Assembly (NCBI GenBank): GCA_007133205.1
Contig: SLND01000176.1
Location: forward strand, 1-38,697
Direction: 5' to 3'
Length of the DNA: 38,697 nucleotides
DNA from: Natronospiraceae bacterium
GTDB taxonomy: Bacteria > Pseudomonadota > Gammaproteobacteria > Natronospirales > Natronospiraceae
Below, piece after piece: positions 10,497 through 20,354 of the stretch. How positions within the stretch are numbered: the first letter of the stretch is position 1; each line of letters starts with the position of its first letter. The translations under genes and the position numbers were made by a program. Under the pieces are notes generated by a model that did not search any database, had not been told where the DNA came from, and saw only the letters and a list, made by a program, of their open reading frames with translations.

Positions 10497-11957
10497 ATGC
10501 TGATTTTCGAGCATTCCCGAGAAGGACGCCGGGCCTATGCCCAGGCGCCGCAGGAACGTCCCGAGCTGGAAGACATTCCAAAGCAGTTCCGGCGCAAGAG
10601 TGCGCCCGGATTGCCCTCGGTTTCGGAGTTGCAGGTGGTGCGCCATTACACCCGCCTGTCGCAGCTCAACTTCTCGATCGACACCCACTTCTACCCGCTG
10701 GGCTCCTGCACGATGAAATACAACCCGCGGGCCTGCAATCAGCTCGCGATGCTGCCCGGCTTCCTGTCGCGCCATCCCCTTGGCCCGGAGGAGCATGGCC
10801 AGGGCTTTCTTGCCTGCATGCATGAATTGCAGGAAATGCTGCGTGAAGTGACCGGCATGACCGATGTCTCCCTGACGCCGATGGCCGGCGCCCAGGGGGA
10901 GCTTGCCGGCGTGGCCATGATCAAGGCCTATCACGACAAGCGCGGCGATCATGAGCGCGATGAGATCATTGTTCCGGACGCCGCTCACGGCACCAATCCG
11001 GCCACCGCCACCATGTGCGGACTCAAGGTACGGGAAATCCCCACCGGACCGGACGGGGATGTGGATCTGGATGCGCTCAAGGAAGTGGTGGGGCCGAAGA
11101 CGGCCGGCATCATGCTGACCAATCCCTCCACCGTGGGCGTATTCGATCGCAACATCGAGGAAATCGCCCGGGTAGTGCACGAGGCCGGTGGCTTGCTGTA
11201 TTACGATGGCGCTAATCTCAATGCCATCCTGGGCAAGGTGCTGCCCGGTGACATGGGCTTCGATGTCATTCACATGAATCTGCACAAGACCTTCTCCACG
11301 CCCCACGGCGGAGGAGGACCGGGAGCCGGTGCGATCGGAGTGAGCAAGCGCCTGCAGACCTTCATGCCCGGGCCGGTGGTCAGGAAGGAAGGTGATCGCT
11401 ACCGCTGGAGCCGTGCAGATGAGCTGCCGGACAGCATCGGCCGTCTGTCGGCCTTCATGGGCAACGCCGGGGTGCTGCTGCGGGCCTATGTATATGCCCG
11501 CATGCTCGGGCGGGAAGGTATGAAGCGGGTAGGCGAATACGCCACCCTGAACGCGAATTACATGATGGAGCGCCTTCGCGAGGCCGGATTTGCTCTGGCC
11601 TATCCGAAGCGGCGCGCCTCCCACGAATTCATCATCACGGTGAAGCGCCAGGCGAAGGAACATGGCGTTACCGCCAATGACTTTGCCAAGCGCCTGCTGG
11701 ATCATGGCTATCACGCACCGACCATGTACTTCCCGCTGCTGGTGCCCGAGTGTCTGTTGATCGAGCCGACCGAGACCGAGGCCAAGGAGGAGATCGACGG
11801 TTTCGTGGATGCCATGGCCTCGATCGACGCCGAGACACGGGAAGATGCGGACAAGGTGCGCGGCGCGCCCTACACCCTGCCGGTCCGGCGCCTGGACGAT
11901 GTCAAGGCCGCCAAGCAGCTGGATCTGGTCTGGCGGGAAGGCAGCAAGGCGGCCTGA
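10497..11957 (+). CDS. gcvPB: Glycine dehydrogenase (decarboxylating) subunit 2
   Basis: 486 aa; [37 protein letters not shown]-lysine region [23 protein letters not shown]. Confidence 0.97.
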   Translation: MLIFEHSREGRRAYAQAPQERPELEDIPKQFRRKSAPGLPSVSELQVVRHYTRLSQLNFSIDTHFYPLGSCTMKYNPRACNQLAMLPGFLSRHPLGPEEHGQGFLACMHELQEMLREVTGMTDVSLTPMAGAQGELAGVAMIKAYHDKRGDHERDEIIVPDAAHGTNPATATMCGLKVREIPTGPDGDVDLDALKEVVGPKTAGIMLTNPSTVGVFDRNIEEIARVVHEAGGLLYYDGANLNAILGKVLPGDMGFDVIHMNLHKTFSTPHGGGGPGAGAIGVSKRLQTFMPGPVVRKEGDRYRWSRADELPDSIGRLSAFMGNAGVLLRAYVYARMLGREGMKRVGEYATLNANYMMERLREAGFALAYPKRRASHEFIITVKRQAKEHGVTANDFAKRLLDHGYHAPTMYFPLLVPECLLIEPTETEAKEEIDGFVDAMASIDAETREDADKVRGAPYTLPVRRLDDVKAAKQLDLVWREGSKAA

Positions 11958-12014
11958 GGCCGCCACTGTGGCAGAAGCTTTCCAATTTCGGCGCGATCGC
12001 GTCATGAAACACCG

Positions 12015-12096
12015 CTGTAGGAGGCCCTTTCCAGGGCCGATTACGGTCGGCGGCCACGCAGCCGGCCGAATCGCGGCTGGACAGCCGCTCCTGCAG
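12015..12096. repeat. REP doublet (REPIN-like) no. 2
   Basis: Left arm ctgtaggaggccctttccagggccga (12015-12040); right arm tcgcggctggacagccgctcctgcag (from 12071), reverse complement ctgcaggagcggctgtccagccgcga. Confidence 0.8.
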
Positions 12097-12128
12097 CAAC
12101 TTGCAGATTCAGAAACCAGGGAGTTCCA

Positions 12129-13064
12129 ATGTCAGCACTGATTTGTGGTTCCTACGCCTTCGACACCATCATGGTTTTCGATGGTCGCTTTCGTGATCAG
12201 ATTCTTCCCGACCAGGTACACATGCTCAATGTGGCCTTCCTGGTGCCTGCCCTGAGACGGGAATTCGGCGGCACCGCCGGCAACATGGCCTACAACCTCA
12301 AGATGCTCGGCGGGGATGGCATGGCCATGTCCACGGTCGGTGCTGACTTTGACAGCTACTGGGAATGGCTTGACCGCAACGCCATTCGACAGGATTTCAT
12401 CAAGCAGATTGACGAGGAATACACCGCACAGGCCTATATCACCACGGACAAGGATGACAACCAGATCACGGCCTTCCATCCCGGCGCCATGAATCTTTCC
12501 CACACCCAGGAAGTGCCGCGGGATGCGGGTATCAGCATGGGGGTGGTCGCGCCGGACGGTCGTGACGGCATGATCCAGCACGCCCAGCAATTCGCCGATG
12601 CCGGAATCCCCTTCCTGTTCGATCCCGGCCAGGGCCTGCCCATGTTCGACGGGGAGGAGCTGAAGCGCTTCGTGGATCAGGCGACCTGGGTGGCGGTCAA
12701 TTCCTACGAGTCCGAAATGATGCAGGAGCGGACCGGCCTCAGCGAGGCGCAGATCGCCGAGCGGGTGAATGCCATGATCGTGACCCATGGCGGCAAGGGG
12801 TCGACCATCCGGACCAATGGGGAGTCCGTGGAAGTGGAACCCGTGAAGCCGGAGGCGGTCAATGATCCCACGGGCTGCGGTGATGCCTACCGCGCCGGTC
12901 TGATCTACGGCATCATGAACGATATGGACTGGGCGACGACCGGGCGGATTGCGTCCCTGATGGGCTCGATCAAGGTGGCCCACAACGGCACCCAGAATCA
13001 CAGCTTCAGCCCGGATGAGTTCGAGGCACGGTTCCGGGACGCATTTGGCTACAGTTTCGACTGA
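12129..13064 (+). CDS. PfkB-family carbohydrate/nucleoside kinase (adenosine kinase-like)
   Basis: GGTAGNMAYNLKMLGG near the N-terminus; C-terminal VNDPTGCGDAYRAGLIYGI anion-hole/catalytic motif. Confidence 0.9.
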   Translation: MSALICGSYAFDTIMVFDGRFRDQILPDQVHMLNVAFLVPALRREFGGTAGNMAYNLKMLGGDGMAMSTVGADFDSYWEWLDRNAIRQDFIKQIDEEYTAQAYITTDKDDNQITAFHPGAMNLSHTQEVPRDAGISMGVVAPDGRDGMIQHAQQFADAGIPFLFDPGQGLPMFDGEELKRFVDQATWVAVNSYESEMMQERTGLSEAQIAERVNAMIVTHGGKGSTIRTNGESVEVEPVKPEAVNDPTGCGDAYRAGLIYGIMNDMDWATTGRIASLMGSIKVAHNGTQNHSFSPDEFEARFRDAFGYSFD

Positions 13065-13127
13065 CCGACGGATGCCCGCGCACCGGGTGGATGGGGGACG
13101 GCTCCCGGGTCGGCAGTCAATGGAGTG

Positions 13128-15929
13128 ATGATGAGAAGGCACCTCCTCTGGCTTGTACTGACCCTGGTCTTCCTGCCGCTGTATTCGGCGGCGACGCTTG
13201 CGGGTGACGAGGGTGACCGCTGGGCCCGGACCCTGGAGCGGATCTCTCCCGGCGTGGTGCAGATCCGCGTGGACGCACCACGCCCCTTCGACACCGAGTG
13301 GGAGAACACTACCGAGGCGACCGGCTTCGTGGTGGACGCCGAGCGTGGTCTGATCCTGACCAACCGCCACGTGGTCTTTCCCGGGCCGGTGGTGGCCGAA
13401 GCGGTGTTCCAGAACTCCGAAGAAGTGGAGCTCACCCCCGTGTATCGGGATCCGGTCCACGACTTCGGATTTTTCCGTTATGACCCGGACGAGCTGAACT
13501 ACATCCAGCCGGTAGAGATCCCGCTCTCTCCCGAGCGGGCGGTGCTGGGGCGCGAAATCCGGGTCGTGGGCAATGACGCCGGTGAACGCCTGTCCATTCT
13601 TGCCGGCACCATTGCGCGTCTGGACCGGGAGGCGCCGGATTACGGGCGCGGCCGCTACAACGATTTCAACACCTTCTATATCCAGGCCGCTTCCGGCACC
13701 AGCGGCGGGTCCTCCGGCGCGCCCGTGATTGATGCCGACGGACATGCCCTGGCCCTGAATGCCGGAGCACGCATCGATGCCAAGTCCAGCTATTTCCTGC
13801 CCCTGGACCGGGTGGTCCGGGCGCGTGACCGGATTCTCAACGGCGAGGAAGTCACCCGGGGGACGCTGCAGACCACCTTTGTCCGTCAGTCATTCGATGA
13901 GCTGCGCCGTCTTGGCCTGCCGGATGATCTGGAACAGGCCGCCCGCCTGGAATTTCCCGACCAGACCGGCATGCTCGTGGTGGACCTTGTGGTGCCGGAA
14001 GGCCCGGCCTACGAGGCACTTGAAACGGGCGATATCCTGATCCGCGTCAATGGCCGCATGGTGACCCGGTTCACGCCGCTGGCCGAGGTGCTGGATGAAT
14101 CCGTGGGCGAGTCCGTCCAGCTCGAGATCGTGCGTGGCGGGGATCGCAAGCAGGTAGAACTGACCGTCGACGACCTCAAGGGGATTACGCCGACTCGCTA
14201 CATCGAGGCCGGCGGTGGTGTCCTCAATCCGCTTTCCTATCAGCAGGCACGGCATTTCAACCGCCCGCCCGGGGGCGTGTATCTCGCCTACGGTGGCTAC
14301 ATGTTCGGCCGCTCGGGCATCCCGCGCGGCTCCATGATCCGCAGCATTGCCGGCGAGGAAGTGAACAGCCTGGACGAGTTCCGCCGGGTCTTCGAGGGCC
14401 TGCCCGACGGTGACCGGGTGCCGATTCGCTATACGCGCATCGATGAGCCGCGCCGGGAGGTGCTGGCGACCCTGACGGTGGACCGCACCTGGTTCCCCGC
14501 GCGCGAATGCGAAATGAACCCGGAGTCCGGTTACTGGCCCTGCGAGGATTTTGCCGGGGCAGGGCGCAAGCAGTCGCTGGGGGCGGGCAATGTCCGCTTC
14601 GGTGACTACAGCGACGAGCGAGAGCATCGCCTGGCCCGCTCCCTGGTCTGGGTCGAGTTTGACGCGCCCTTCCGGGTCGAGGGCCTCAATCGCAGCAGTT
14701 TCCAGGGCACCGGCCTGGTGGTGGACGCGGCCGAGGGCCTTGTTCTCACCGACCGGGCCACGGCGGCCTCGCAGCTCGGCGACCTGCGCCTGACCTTCGC
14801 CGGTTCGCTGGAACTGGAAGGCGAGGTGAAATTCCTCGATCCGCTCAACAACCTCGCCCTGATCAGTTATGACCCGTCCATGCTGGTGGGATCCGAAGTC
14901 CGCTCTGCGGAATTCAATACCGCACGGCCGCTGTCCGGGGATGATGTCTGGATCATTGGGCACCGGGAAGATCAGAGCCTGGTCTCGCGGCGTACCGAGA
15001 TGGAGGGCTTCGAACCCCTGCGCCTGCCCCTGTCCAACGGCTTCGGCTTTCGCGACGTCAATCTGGAGACCTTCGCGGTGTCGAATCCGCCTTCCAATGT
15101 CGGCGGGGTGAGTGTGGATCAATCCGGGCGGGTACTGGGCTTCTGGGCCAATTACAAGGAACAGGCCCGGGAGGGCAATTCCCACCGTGGTATTCCCGCG
15201 GACGTGATCCAGAACCGGCTCACGTATTACCGGGAGCGGGACAGCATCCGTTCCCTGGAAGTGGAGCTTCTGGAGATGCCTCTCTCCAGTGCCCGTCGGC
15301 TGGGCCTGTCGGAAGAATGGGCCTCACGCATGGCAAATCTGGACGATCTGCGGCGCAGTGTCCTGCAGGTGGAACGGATCGTGGCGGGCAGTCCCGCAGA
15401 GGATGTACTCAAGTCCGGAGACCTGGTGCTGGCGGTGGATGGCGAGCCGGTCAATGATTTCCGGCGTCTCAATGAGGCCAGCCAGTCAGACACCGTTGCC
15501 CTGAAGATATTCCGCGATGGTGAAATCAAGGAACTGGAAGTCGAGACCGTGGCCCTGGACGGGCGCGGAATCGACCGGGTGATTACCTGGGCCGGCGCGG
15601 TACTGCATGAACCCCATCGTGCCATGGCCGCTCAGCGCGGTGTCCCGCGCGAGGGTGTCTATATCTCCGATTTCCATTACGGGTCACCGGCAAGCCGGTA
15701 CGGGCTCAATCCGGGTCGCCGCATCATCGCGGTGGACGGCGAGGATATCGAGAACATGGATGAATTTCTCGACGCCGTCTCCGGGCGCAGTGACCGTGAC
15801 CCGGTTCGGGTCAGAATCGAGGACTGGGACGGCACCCGCAAGATGGTGACCCTGAAACTCGACCTTCGCTACTGGCCGACCACCGAAGTCCGCCGTGACA
15901 ACGGCCAATGGGTACGGGAAGAACACTGA
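13128..15929 (+). CDS. Secreted tandem trypsin-like protease with PDZ domains, Nma111/Deg7-like; second protease half degenerate
   Basis: N-terminal signal-like segment; first domain ILTNRHVV / DPVHDFGFF / SGTSGGSSGAP (His, Asp, Ser); second domain VLTDRATA / DPLNNLALI / PPSNVGGVS lacks the triad; several PDZ-like segments. Confidence 0.9.
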   Translation: MMRRHLLWLVLTLVFLPLYSAATLAGDEGDRWARTLERISPGVVQIRVDAPRPFDTEWENTTEATGFVVDAERGLILTNRHVVFPGPVVAEAVFQNSEEVELTPVYRDPVHDFGFFRYDPDELNYIQPVEIPLSPERAVLGREIRVVGNDAGERLSILAGTIARLDREAPDYGRGRYNDFNTFYIQAASGTSGGSSGAPVIDADGHALALNAGARIDAKSSYFLPLDRVVRARDRILNGEEVTRGTLQTTFVRQSFDELRRLGLPDDLEQAARLEFPDQTGMLVVDLVVPEGPAYEALETGDILIRVNGRMVTRFTPLAEVLDESVGESVQLEIVRGGDRKQVELTVDDLKGITPTRYIEAGGGVLNPLSYQQARHFNRPPGGVYLAYGGYMFGRSGIPRGSMIRSIAGEEVNSLDEFRRVFEGLPDGDRVPIRYTRIDEPRREVLATLTVDRTWFPARECEMNPESGYWPCEDFAGAGRKQSLGAGNVRFGDYSDEREHRLARSLVWVEFDAPFRVEGLNRSSFQGTGLVVDAAEGLVLTDRATAASQLGDLRLTFAGSLELEGEVKFLDPLNNLALISYDPSMLVGSEVRSAEFNTARPLSGDDVWIIGHREDQSLVSRRTEMEGFEPLRLPLSNGFGFRDVNLETFAVSNPPSNVGGVSVDQSGRVLGFWANYKEQAREGNSHRGIPADVIQNRLTYYRERDSIRSLEVELLEMPLSSARRLGLSEEWASRMANLDDLRRSVLQVERIVAGSPAEDVLKSGDLVLAVDGEPVNDFRRLNEASQSDTVALKIFRDGEIKELEVETVALDGRGIDRVITWAGAVLHEPHRAMAAQRGVPREGVYISDFHYGSPASRYGLNPGRRIIAVDGEDIENMDEFLDAVSGRSDRDPVRVRIEDWDGTRKMVTLKLDLRYWPTTEVRRDNGQWVREEH

Positions 15930-15953
15930 GCTGCCTGCCCGGCACTGCTCTTG

Positions 15954-16046
15954 ACCACGAAGAGCACGAAGAAGGCACGAAGCTCGCGAAGAAGATTCCT
16001 GATTCCCTTCGTGTCCTTGTGGTTTTTCTTCGTGTGCTTCGTGTCA
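15954..16046. repeat. Inverted CACGAAG short-tandem-repeat element no. 1
   Basis: Left arm accacgaagagcacgaagaaggcacgaagctcgcgaagaag; right arm cttcgtgtccttgtggtttttcttcgtgtgcttcgtgtca. Confidence 0.8.
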
Positions 16047-16075
16047 GGAATCCCGGGTAATGGAAGCCCTCACCA

Positions 16076-17272
16076 TCACCAGCTCATCAGCACCCGCAGG
16101 AACAGCGTCTTGAGATAGGCGGTCTCCGGGATTGCAGGATGAACGGGGTGGTCGGGACCCTGGTGGCCCGTCTCCAGTAATTGCAGGGCCCGGTCGAGGT
16201 GCTTGCCCGCCGCCTGCACCGTCCGCAGCAGCTCCCTTTCCGGCATGTGGAATGAACAGGAACTGGTGACCAGCAGTCCGTCCGGGGCGACGAGCTGCAG
16301 CGCGGCCTGGTTGAGCTGGCGGTAGGCGCGGCGCCCCGGTTTCCAGTCCTTGCGCCGCCGGATCAGGGCGGGCGGATCGCAGATCACCACGTCGAACTTG
16401 CGCTCCTCGGCGCGCAGCGCCCGCAGGACATCCATCACCTCGCCCTGCCGGGTCTCCACGTCCAGATTATTGCCACGGGCATTGGCCGCGGCCTCGGCGA
16501 GGGCAGCCTCGCTCTGGTCCACGCACAGCACCTCCGCCGCCCCGGCGGCCGCCGCTTGCAGCCCCCAGGCCCCAGCGTAACTGTAGAGATCCAGCACCCG
16601 GGCCCCGTCGGGCAGATGCCGGGCCAGGCGGCGCCGGTTGTCGGCCTGATCAAAGAACCAGCCGGTCTTCTGTCCCGCCCGGGGATCCACCGTGAAATTC
16701 AGTCCGCCTTCTTCGATGGTGACCCGTTCGGGGACGGTTCCGTCGGCCACCTCGCAGAATTCTTCCAGGTTTTCCAGGCGGCGCACCGGATTGTCGTTTC
16801 GAAGCACGATGCCGTCGGGCTTCAGGCTTTCTTTGAGGGCCGCGATGATGGCGTCCGTGCGCCGGTCCATGCCGGCGGTGGTGGTCTGGACCGCGAGCAC
16901 GTTCGCCATGCGGTCGACCACCAGTCCCGGCAGGCCGTCGGCCTCGCCGAAGACCAGACGGCAGGAAGCGCCATCCCCGTAGAGGCGGCGGCGCAGTCCG
17001 GCGGCGATATTGATCCGGTGCTTGATCAGGGACTTGTCCAGCACCATCCCCGTCGCGCGTCCGATCAGGCGGGCACAGATCAGCGAGTGCGGGTTGACCA
17101 CCGCCGTCCCCAGGGGCCGGCCATTCCGGGCGACGACGTCCACCAGGCTGCCCGTCTCCAGGCCCGTCAGGGGCGTGGCTCCGGTGTCCACTTCATTGCT
17201 GAATATCCACAGGTGGCCGGCGCGCAGCCGGCGATCCTCGTTCTTTTTCAATTGCAGTTTCGGGTGATTCAT
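16076..17272 (-). CDS. rlmI: Class I SAM-dependent rRNA methyltransferase, RlmI-like
   Basis: Start placed at MNHPKLQLKKNEDRRLRAGHLWIFSNEVD; RVLDLYSYAGAWGLQAA, VICDPPALIRRRKD, LVTSSCSFHM. Confidence 0.85.
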   Translation of the reverse strand: MNHPKLQLKKNEDRRLRAGHLWIFSNEVDTGATPLTGLETGSLVDVVARNGRPLGTAVVNPHSLICARLIGRATGMVLDKSLIKHRINIAAGLRRRLYGDGASCRLVFGEADGLPGLVVDRMANVLAVQTTTAGMDRRTDAIIAALKESLKPDGIVLRNDNPVRRLENLEEFCEVADGTVPERVTIEEGGLNFTVDPRAGQKTGWFFDQADNRRRLARHLPDGARVLDLYSYAGAWGLQAAAAGAAEVLCVDQSEAALAEAAANARGNNLDVETRQGEVMDVLRALRAEERKFDVVICDPPALIRRRKDWKPGRRAYRQLNQAALQLVAPDGLLVTSSCSFHMPERELLRTVQAAGKHLDRALQLLETGHQGPDHPVHPAIPETAYLKTLFLRVLMSW

Positions 17273-17517
17273 GCGCTGTGGCTGGTCCTTGTTCCGCCCG
17301 TGGCAGGTTGTTGCCCACAAGGGGGCGGGCATCGCGGCCTGCGTATGGTACCAGCCGGGGCAAGCGGCCATCCGGCCCCAACTGCGCCTGGCGGCCGGGC
17401 GGCACCCCAAAAACGCCGGCATATCCGGTACACTCCCTTTTTTCCTAAGGATCCTCTGATCCATCCATTCGCCGCCTGCAGACGCGAACGGATTGATCAG
17501 AGCTTCCCTGAGACCCT

Positions 17518-18345
17518 GTGCCGGGAGATGCGATCTTGACTTATCCCGATCTGAATCCTGTTGCCATAGAACTGGGCCCGATTGCGATCCACTGGTACGG
17601 GCTGATGTACGTGCTGGGCATTGCCTTCGCCTGGTGGCTGCTGGCCCGACGCATGCGCCGGCCGGATGTCCACTGGAATGCCGACCAACTGGCCGATCTG
17701 GCCTTTCACGTGGTGCTGGGCCTGATCGTGGGCGCCCGTCTCGGCTACATCCTCTTTTACGATTTTGCCACCTTCGCCGAGGAGCCCGGACGAATCCTGC
17801 GGGTCTGGGAGGGCGGCATGTCCTTCCATGGCGGCCTGGCGGGGGTACTCGCGGCGGTCGGTGTCTATGCCTGGCGCAACAAGCGCCACTATTTCGATAT
17901 CACCGATTTCATCGGCCCGGTAGTGCCCATCGGCCTCGGTCTGGGCCGGATCGGCAACTTCATCAACAGCGAGCTGTGGGGCAAGCCGACCGATGCGCCC
18001 TGGGGCATGGTGGTCGACGGCGTCTCACGTCACCCCTCCCAGCTCTACCAGTCCTTTCTCGAGGGCCTGGTGATGTTCGTGGTGCTGTTCTGGCTCACCA
18101 CCAGGCCACGGCCTCGCATGCTGGTGACGGGCCTGTTCATGATCATGTACGGCAGTTTCCGCTTCCTGGTGGAATTCGTGCGCCTGCCCGATGCCCATAT
18201 TGGTTATCTGGCCTGGGACTGGCTGACCATGGGACAGGTGCTGTCCGTGCCGATGATCCTGTTCGGGCTGGTGTTGCTGTATCTGGTCTGGCGCAATCCG
18301 GTCTATCCCGAAGCACCTGAATCACAAGACTCCGAAAAGAAATGA
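17518..18345 (+). CDS. lgt: Phosphatidylglycerol-prolipoprotein diacylglyceryl transferase
   Basis: [50 protein letters not shown]. Confidence 0.97.
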   Translation: MPGDAILTYPDLNPVAIELGPIAIHWYGLMYVLGIAFAWWLLARRMRRPDVHWNADQLADLAFHVVLGLIVGARLGYILFYDFATFAEEPGRILRVWEGGMSFHGGLAGVLAAVGVYAWRNKRHYFDITDFIGPVVPIGLGLGRIGNFINSELWGKPTDAPWGMVVDGVSRHPSQLYQSFLEGLVMFVVLFWLTTRPRPRMLVTGLFMIMYGSFRFLVEFVRLPDAHIGYLAWDWLTMGQVLSVPMILFGLVLLYLVWRNPVYPEAPESQDSEKK

Positions 18346-19136
18346 AGGCGTATCTCGATTTGATGGGACACGTGCGCCGGCATGGCGTACGCAAGGATGA
18401 TCGCACCGGAACCGGTACCCTGAGTGTCTTCGGCCACCAGATGCGGTTCGATCTGGCCAAGGGTTTCCCGGCGGTTACCACCAAGAAACTGCATTTTCGC
18501 TCGATCATCCACGAACTGTTGTGGTTCCTGCGGGGCGATACCAATATCGCCTACCTGAAGGAAAACAAGGTCCGGATCTGGGATGAATGGGCGGATGAGT
18601 CGGGGGACCTCGGGCCGGTCTACGGCTATCAGTGGCGCTCCTGGCCGGCGCCGGACGGTCGCCACATCGACCAGATCAGCCGGGTCGTGGATCAGATTCG
18701 CAACACCCCCCATTCGCGGCGGATCATCGTCAGCGCCTGGAATGTCGGGCAGCTCGATGAAATGGCCCTGGCGCCCTGCCACGCCTTCTTCCAGTTTCAC
18801 GTGGCCGATGGGCGTCTGTCGTGCCAGCTCTACCAGCGCAGCGCCGACATCTTTCTGGGACTGCCATTCAACATCGCCTCCTATTCGATACTGACCCACA
18901 TGCTGGCGCAGCAGACCGGGCTGGAGCCGGGGGAGTTCATCTGGACCGGGGGCGACTGCCACCTGTATCTCAATCATCTGGAGCAGGCGGATGAGCAGCT
19001 CACACGCGAGCCGCGACCGTTGCCGCGACTGGTTCTGAACCGCTGTCCGGAGTCGATCTTCGACTATCGTTTCGATGATTTCGAGATCGCCGATTACGAC
19101 CCGCACCCGCATATCAAGGCGCCGGTGGCGGTCTGA
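18342..19136 (+). CDS. thyA: Thymidylate synthase
   Basis: 264 aa; [56 protein letters not shown] overlap with lgt. Confidence 0.98.
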   Translation: MKAYLDLMGHVRRHGVRKDDRTGTGTLSVFGHQMRFDLAKGFPAVTTKKLHFRSIIHELLWFLRGDTNIAYLKENKVRIWDEWADESGDLGPVYGYQWRSWPAPDGRHIDQISRVVDQIRNTPHSRRIIVSAWNVGQLDEMALAPCHAFFQFHVADGRLSCQLYQRSADIFLGLPFNIASYSILTHMLAQQTGLEPGEFIWTGGDCHLYLNHLEQADEQLTREPRPLPRLVLNRCPESIFDYRFDDFEIADYDPHPHIKAPVAV

Positions 19137-19153
19137 GCCCTTCGCGGGGCAAC

Positions 19154-19183
19154 TTGAGTCGGGGTTCGTGTCGGCTCTATAAT
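19154..19183 (+). promoter_or_regulatory. Candidate sigma-70 promoter TTGAGT-18 bp-TATAAT
   Basis: Motifs read in the thyA/19521 intergenic region; about 330 nt upstream of the next start codon. Confidence 0.5.
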
Positions 19184-19520
19184 GCCGAGGACGTCCGGAA
19201 CAAGAGGTGAAAAGCGAAATTGAACAGTTCGAGCAGTTTGCCGGTCAGCAGTAGGAACGCCTGACCCCGGTTTCGCCCCTCTCCCTCCCGAATTCGAGCA
19301 GGGTCGCTTCACCGGTGTCAGGCCGGGAGCGGCCTTGCGTGAACCCGCAGAGTCTCACTCAGCAGAGTCCGATAAAAGGGTTCAGCGCAAGTTCACTTCC
19401 AGATGCAGTATCCCGACGGTCGATCGCCGACGTGTGCGACCTCGATCCGCGCTGATCTGCGTCCACCCCTTTCCGCTTCTGATCGGCTCTTTCGATAACA
19501 ATAACGAAGGAGTTGATGAG

Positions 19521-20243
19521 ATGCGCAAGACTCAGCCTTCAACCCGGGAGCGGTCCCTGGTCGGTGCATTGTCACTGGGCGGATCCCTGTTTGTGCTTGC
19601 GCCGCAGGCCATGGCCTCGGGCGGGCACTGGATGGTCGACGATGCTGCTGTCTTTCCGAAGGGCACCCCGGCCATTGAGGGCTGGCACGAAGATTTCGGG
19701 GATTCGGCCAGTGCCACCACGCTCCAGCCTGCCTATACCTTCCGAAACGGTGTCGAGATCACCGGTGTGATTGAGTCCTTTTCTCCCAATGGATCCAGCG
19801 AGGAAGTCTTCGGCCTGGAGGCCAAGGGACTCTGGTATGACTTTGAAGGGGGCGATGACTTCGGCCTGGGTTGGGTTGTCGGTACCGCATTCGACGATGA
19901 TGCCGATCTTGAAGAAATCTTTGTCTATGTGCCTTACAGCCAGCCCATTGGTGACGCCGGCATGCTGTTCCATGCCAATGTGGGCTGGGAACAGGATCGC
20001 ACCGGGCCGGACAATGAAGACAACTTTTTCTTCGGCGCAGGCAGCGAGATCCCGGTTGGCGGACCCGCTTCGGCCATTGTCGAGGTGCTCGGGAATTCCG
20101 ATGACGATACCTTTGCCCAGGCCGGGGCCCGCTTCGAACTGGGCGCTTCCCCCGGCCTGCTCGACCTGAGCTACGGCCAGAACCTGGATGAGAGTGATGA
20201 TGACTGGATCACCATTGGGTTCGCGTGGGAATTCGGTGGCTGA
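19521..20243 (+). CDS. Hypothetical acidic exported protein, possibly an outer-membrane beta-barrel
   Basis: Start at MRKTQPSTRERSLVGALSLGGSLFVLAPQAMASGG (signal peptide-like) with upstream aaggag; alternating strands and aromatic-rich C-terminus DDWITIGFAWEF. Confidence 0.65.
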   Translation: MRKTQPSTRERSLVGALSLGGSLFVLAPQAMASGGHWMVDDAAVFPKGTPAIEGWHEDFGDSASATTLQPAYTFRNGVEITGVIESFSPNGSSEEVFGLEAKGLWYDFEGGDDFGLGWVVGTAFDDDADLEEIFVYVPYSQPIGDAGMLFHANVGWEQDRTGPDNEDNFFFGAGSEIPVGGPASAIVEVLGNSDDDTFAQAGARFELGASPGLLDLSYGQNLDESDDDWITIGFAWEFGG

Positions 20244-20354
20244 GAACGGATTCGGTGCGTTTGGTAGAACGGAATAAACGCGCTTTTTGTTCCAATATTG
20301 AACGCGGCCCGGCCCTGTCGTGGGTCGGGCACTGAAAGCGGAAGGAGATTCCCA

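Noticed and set aside
8546-11957. Split gcvP as a frameshift or tpx-disrupted pseudogene
   Set aside because: The two-subunit GcvPA/GcvPB form is a normal natural architecture; both ORFs are complete with their own starts, so tpx is intercalated between genes rather than disrupting one.
10428-12005. 525-aa minus-strand ORF opposite gcvPB
   Set aside because: Antisense shadow ORF of a highly conserved gene; no family features.
12132-13745. 537-aa minus-strand ORF spanning the kinase and the protease start
   Set aside because: Antisense to two supported genes and the intergenic region; low-complexity His/Gly-rich composition typical of shadow frames.
20307-20330. Hairpin gcccggccc-tgtcgt-gggtcgggc upstream of mgtE as an Mg2+ riboswitch
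   Set aside because: Only a single short stem with a wobble pair and no M-box-like conserved sequence; insufficient evidence.
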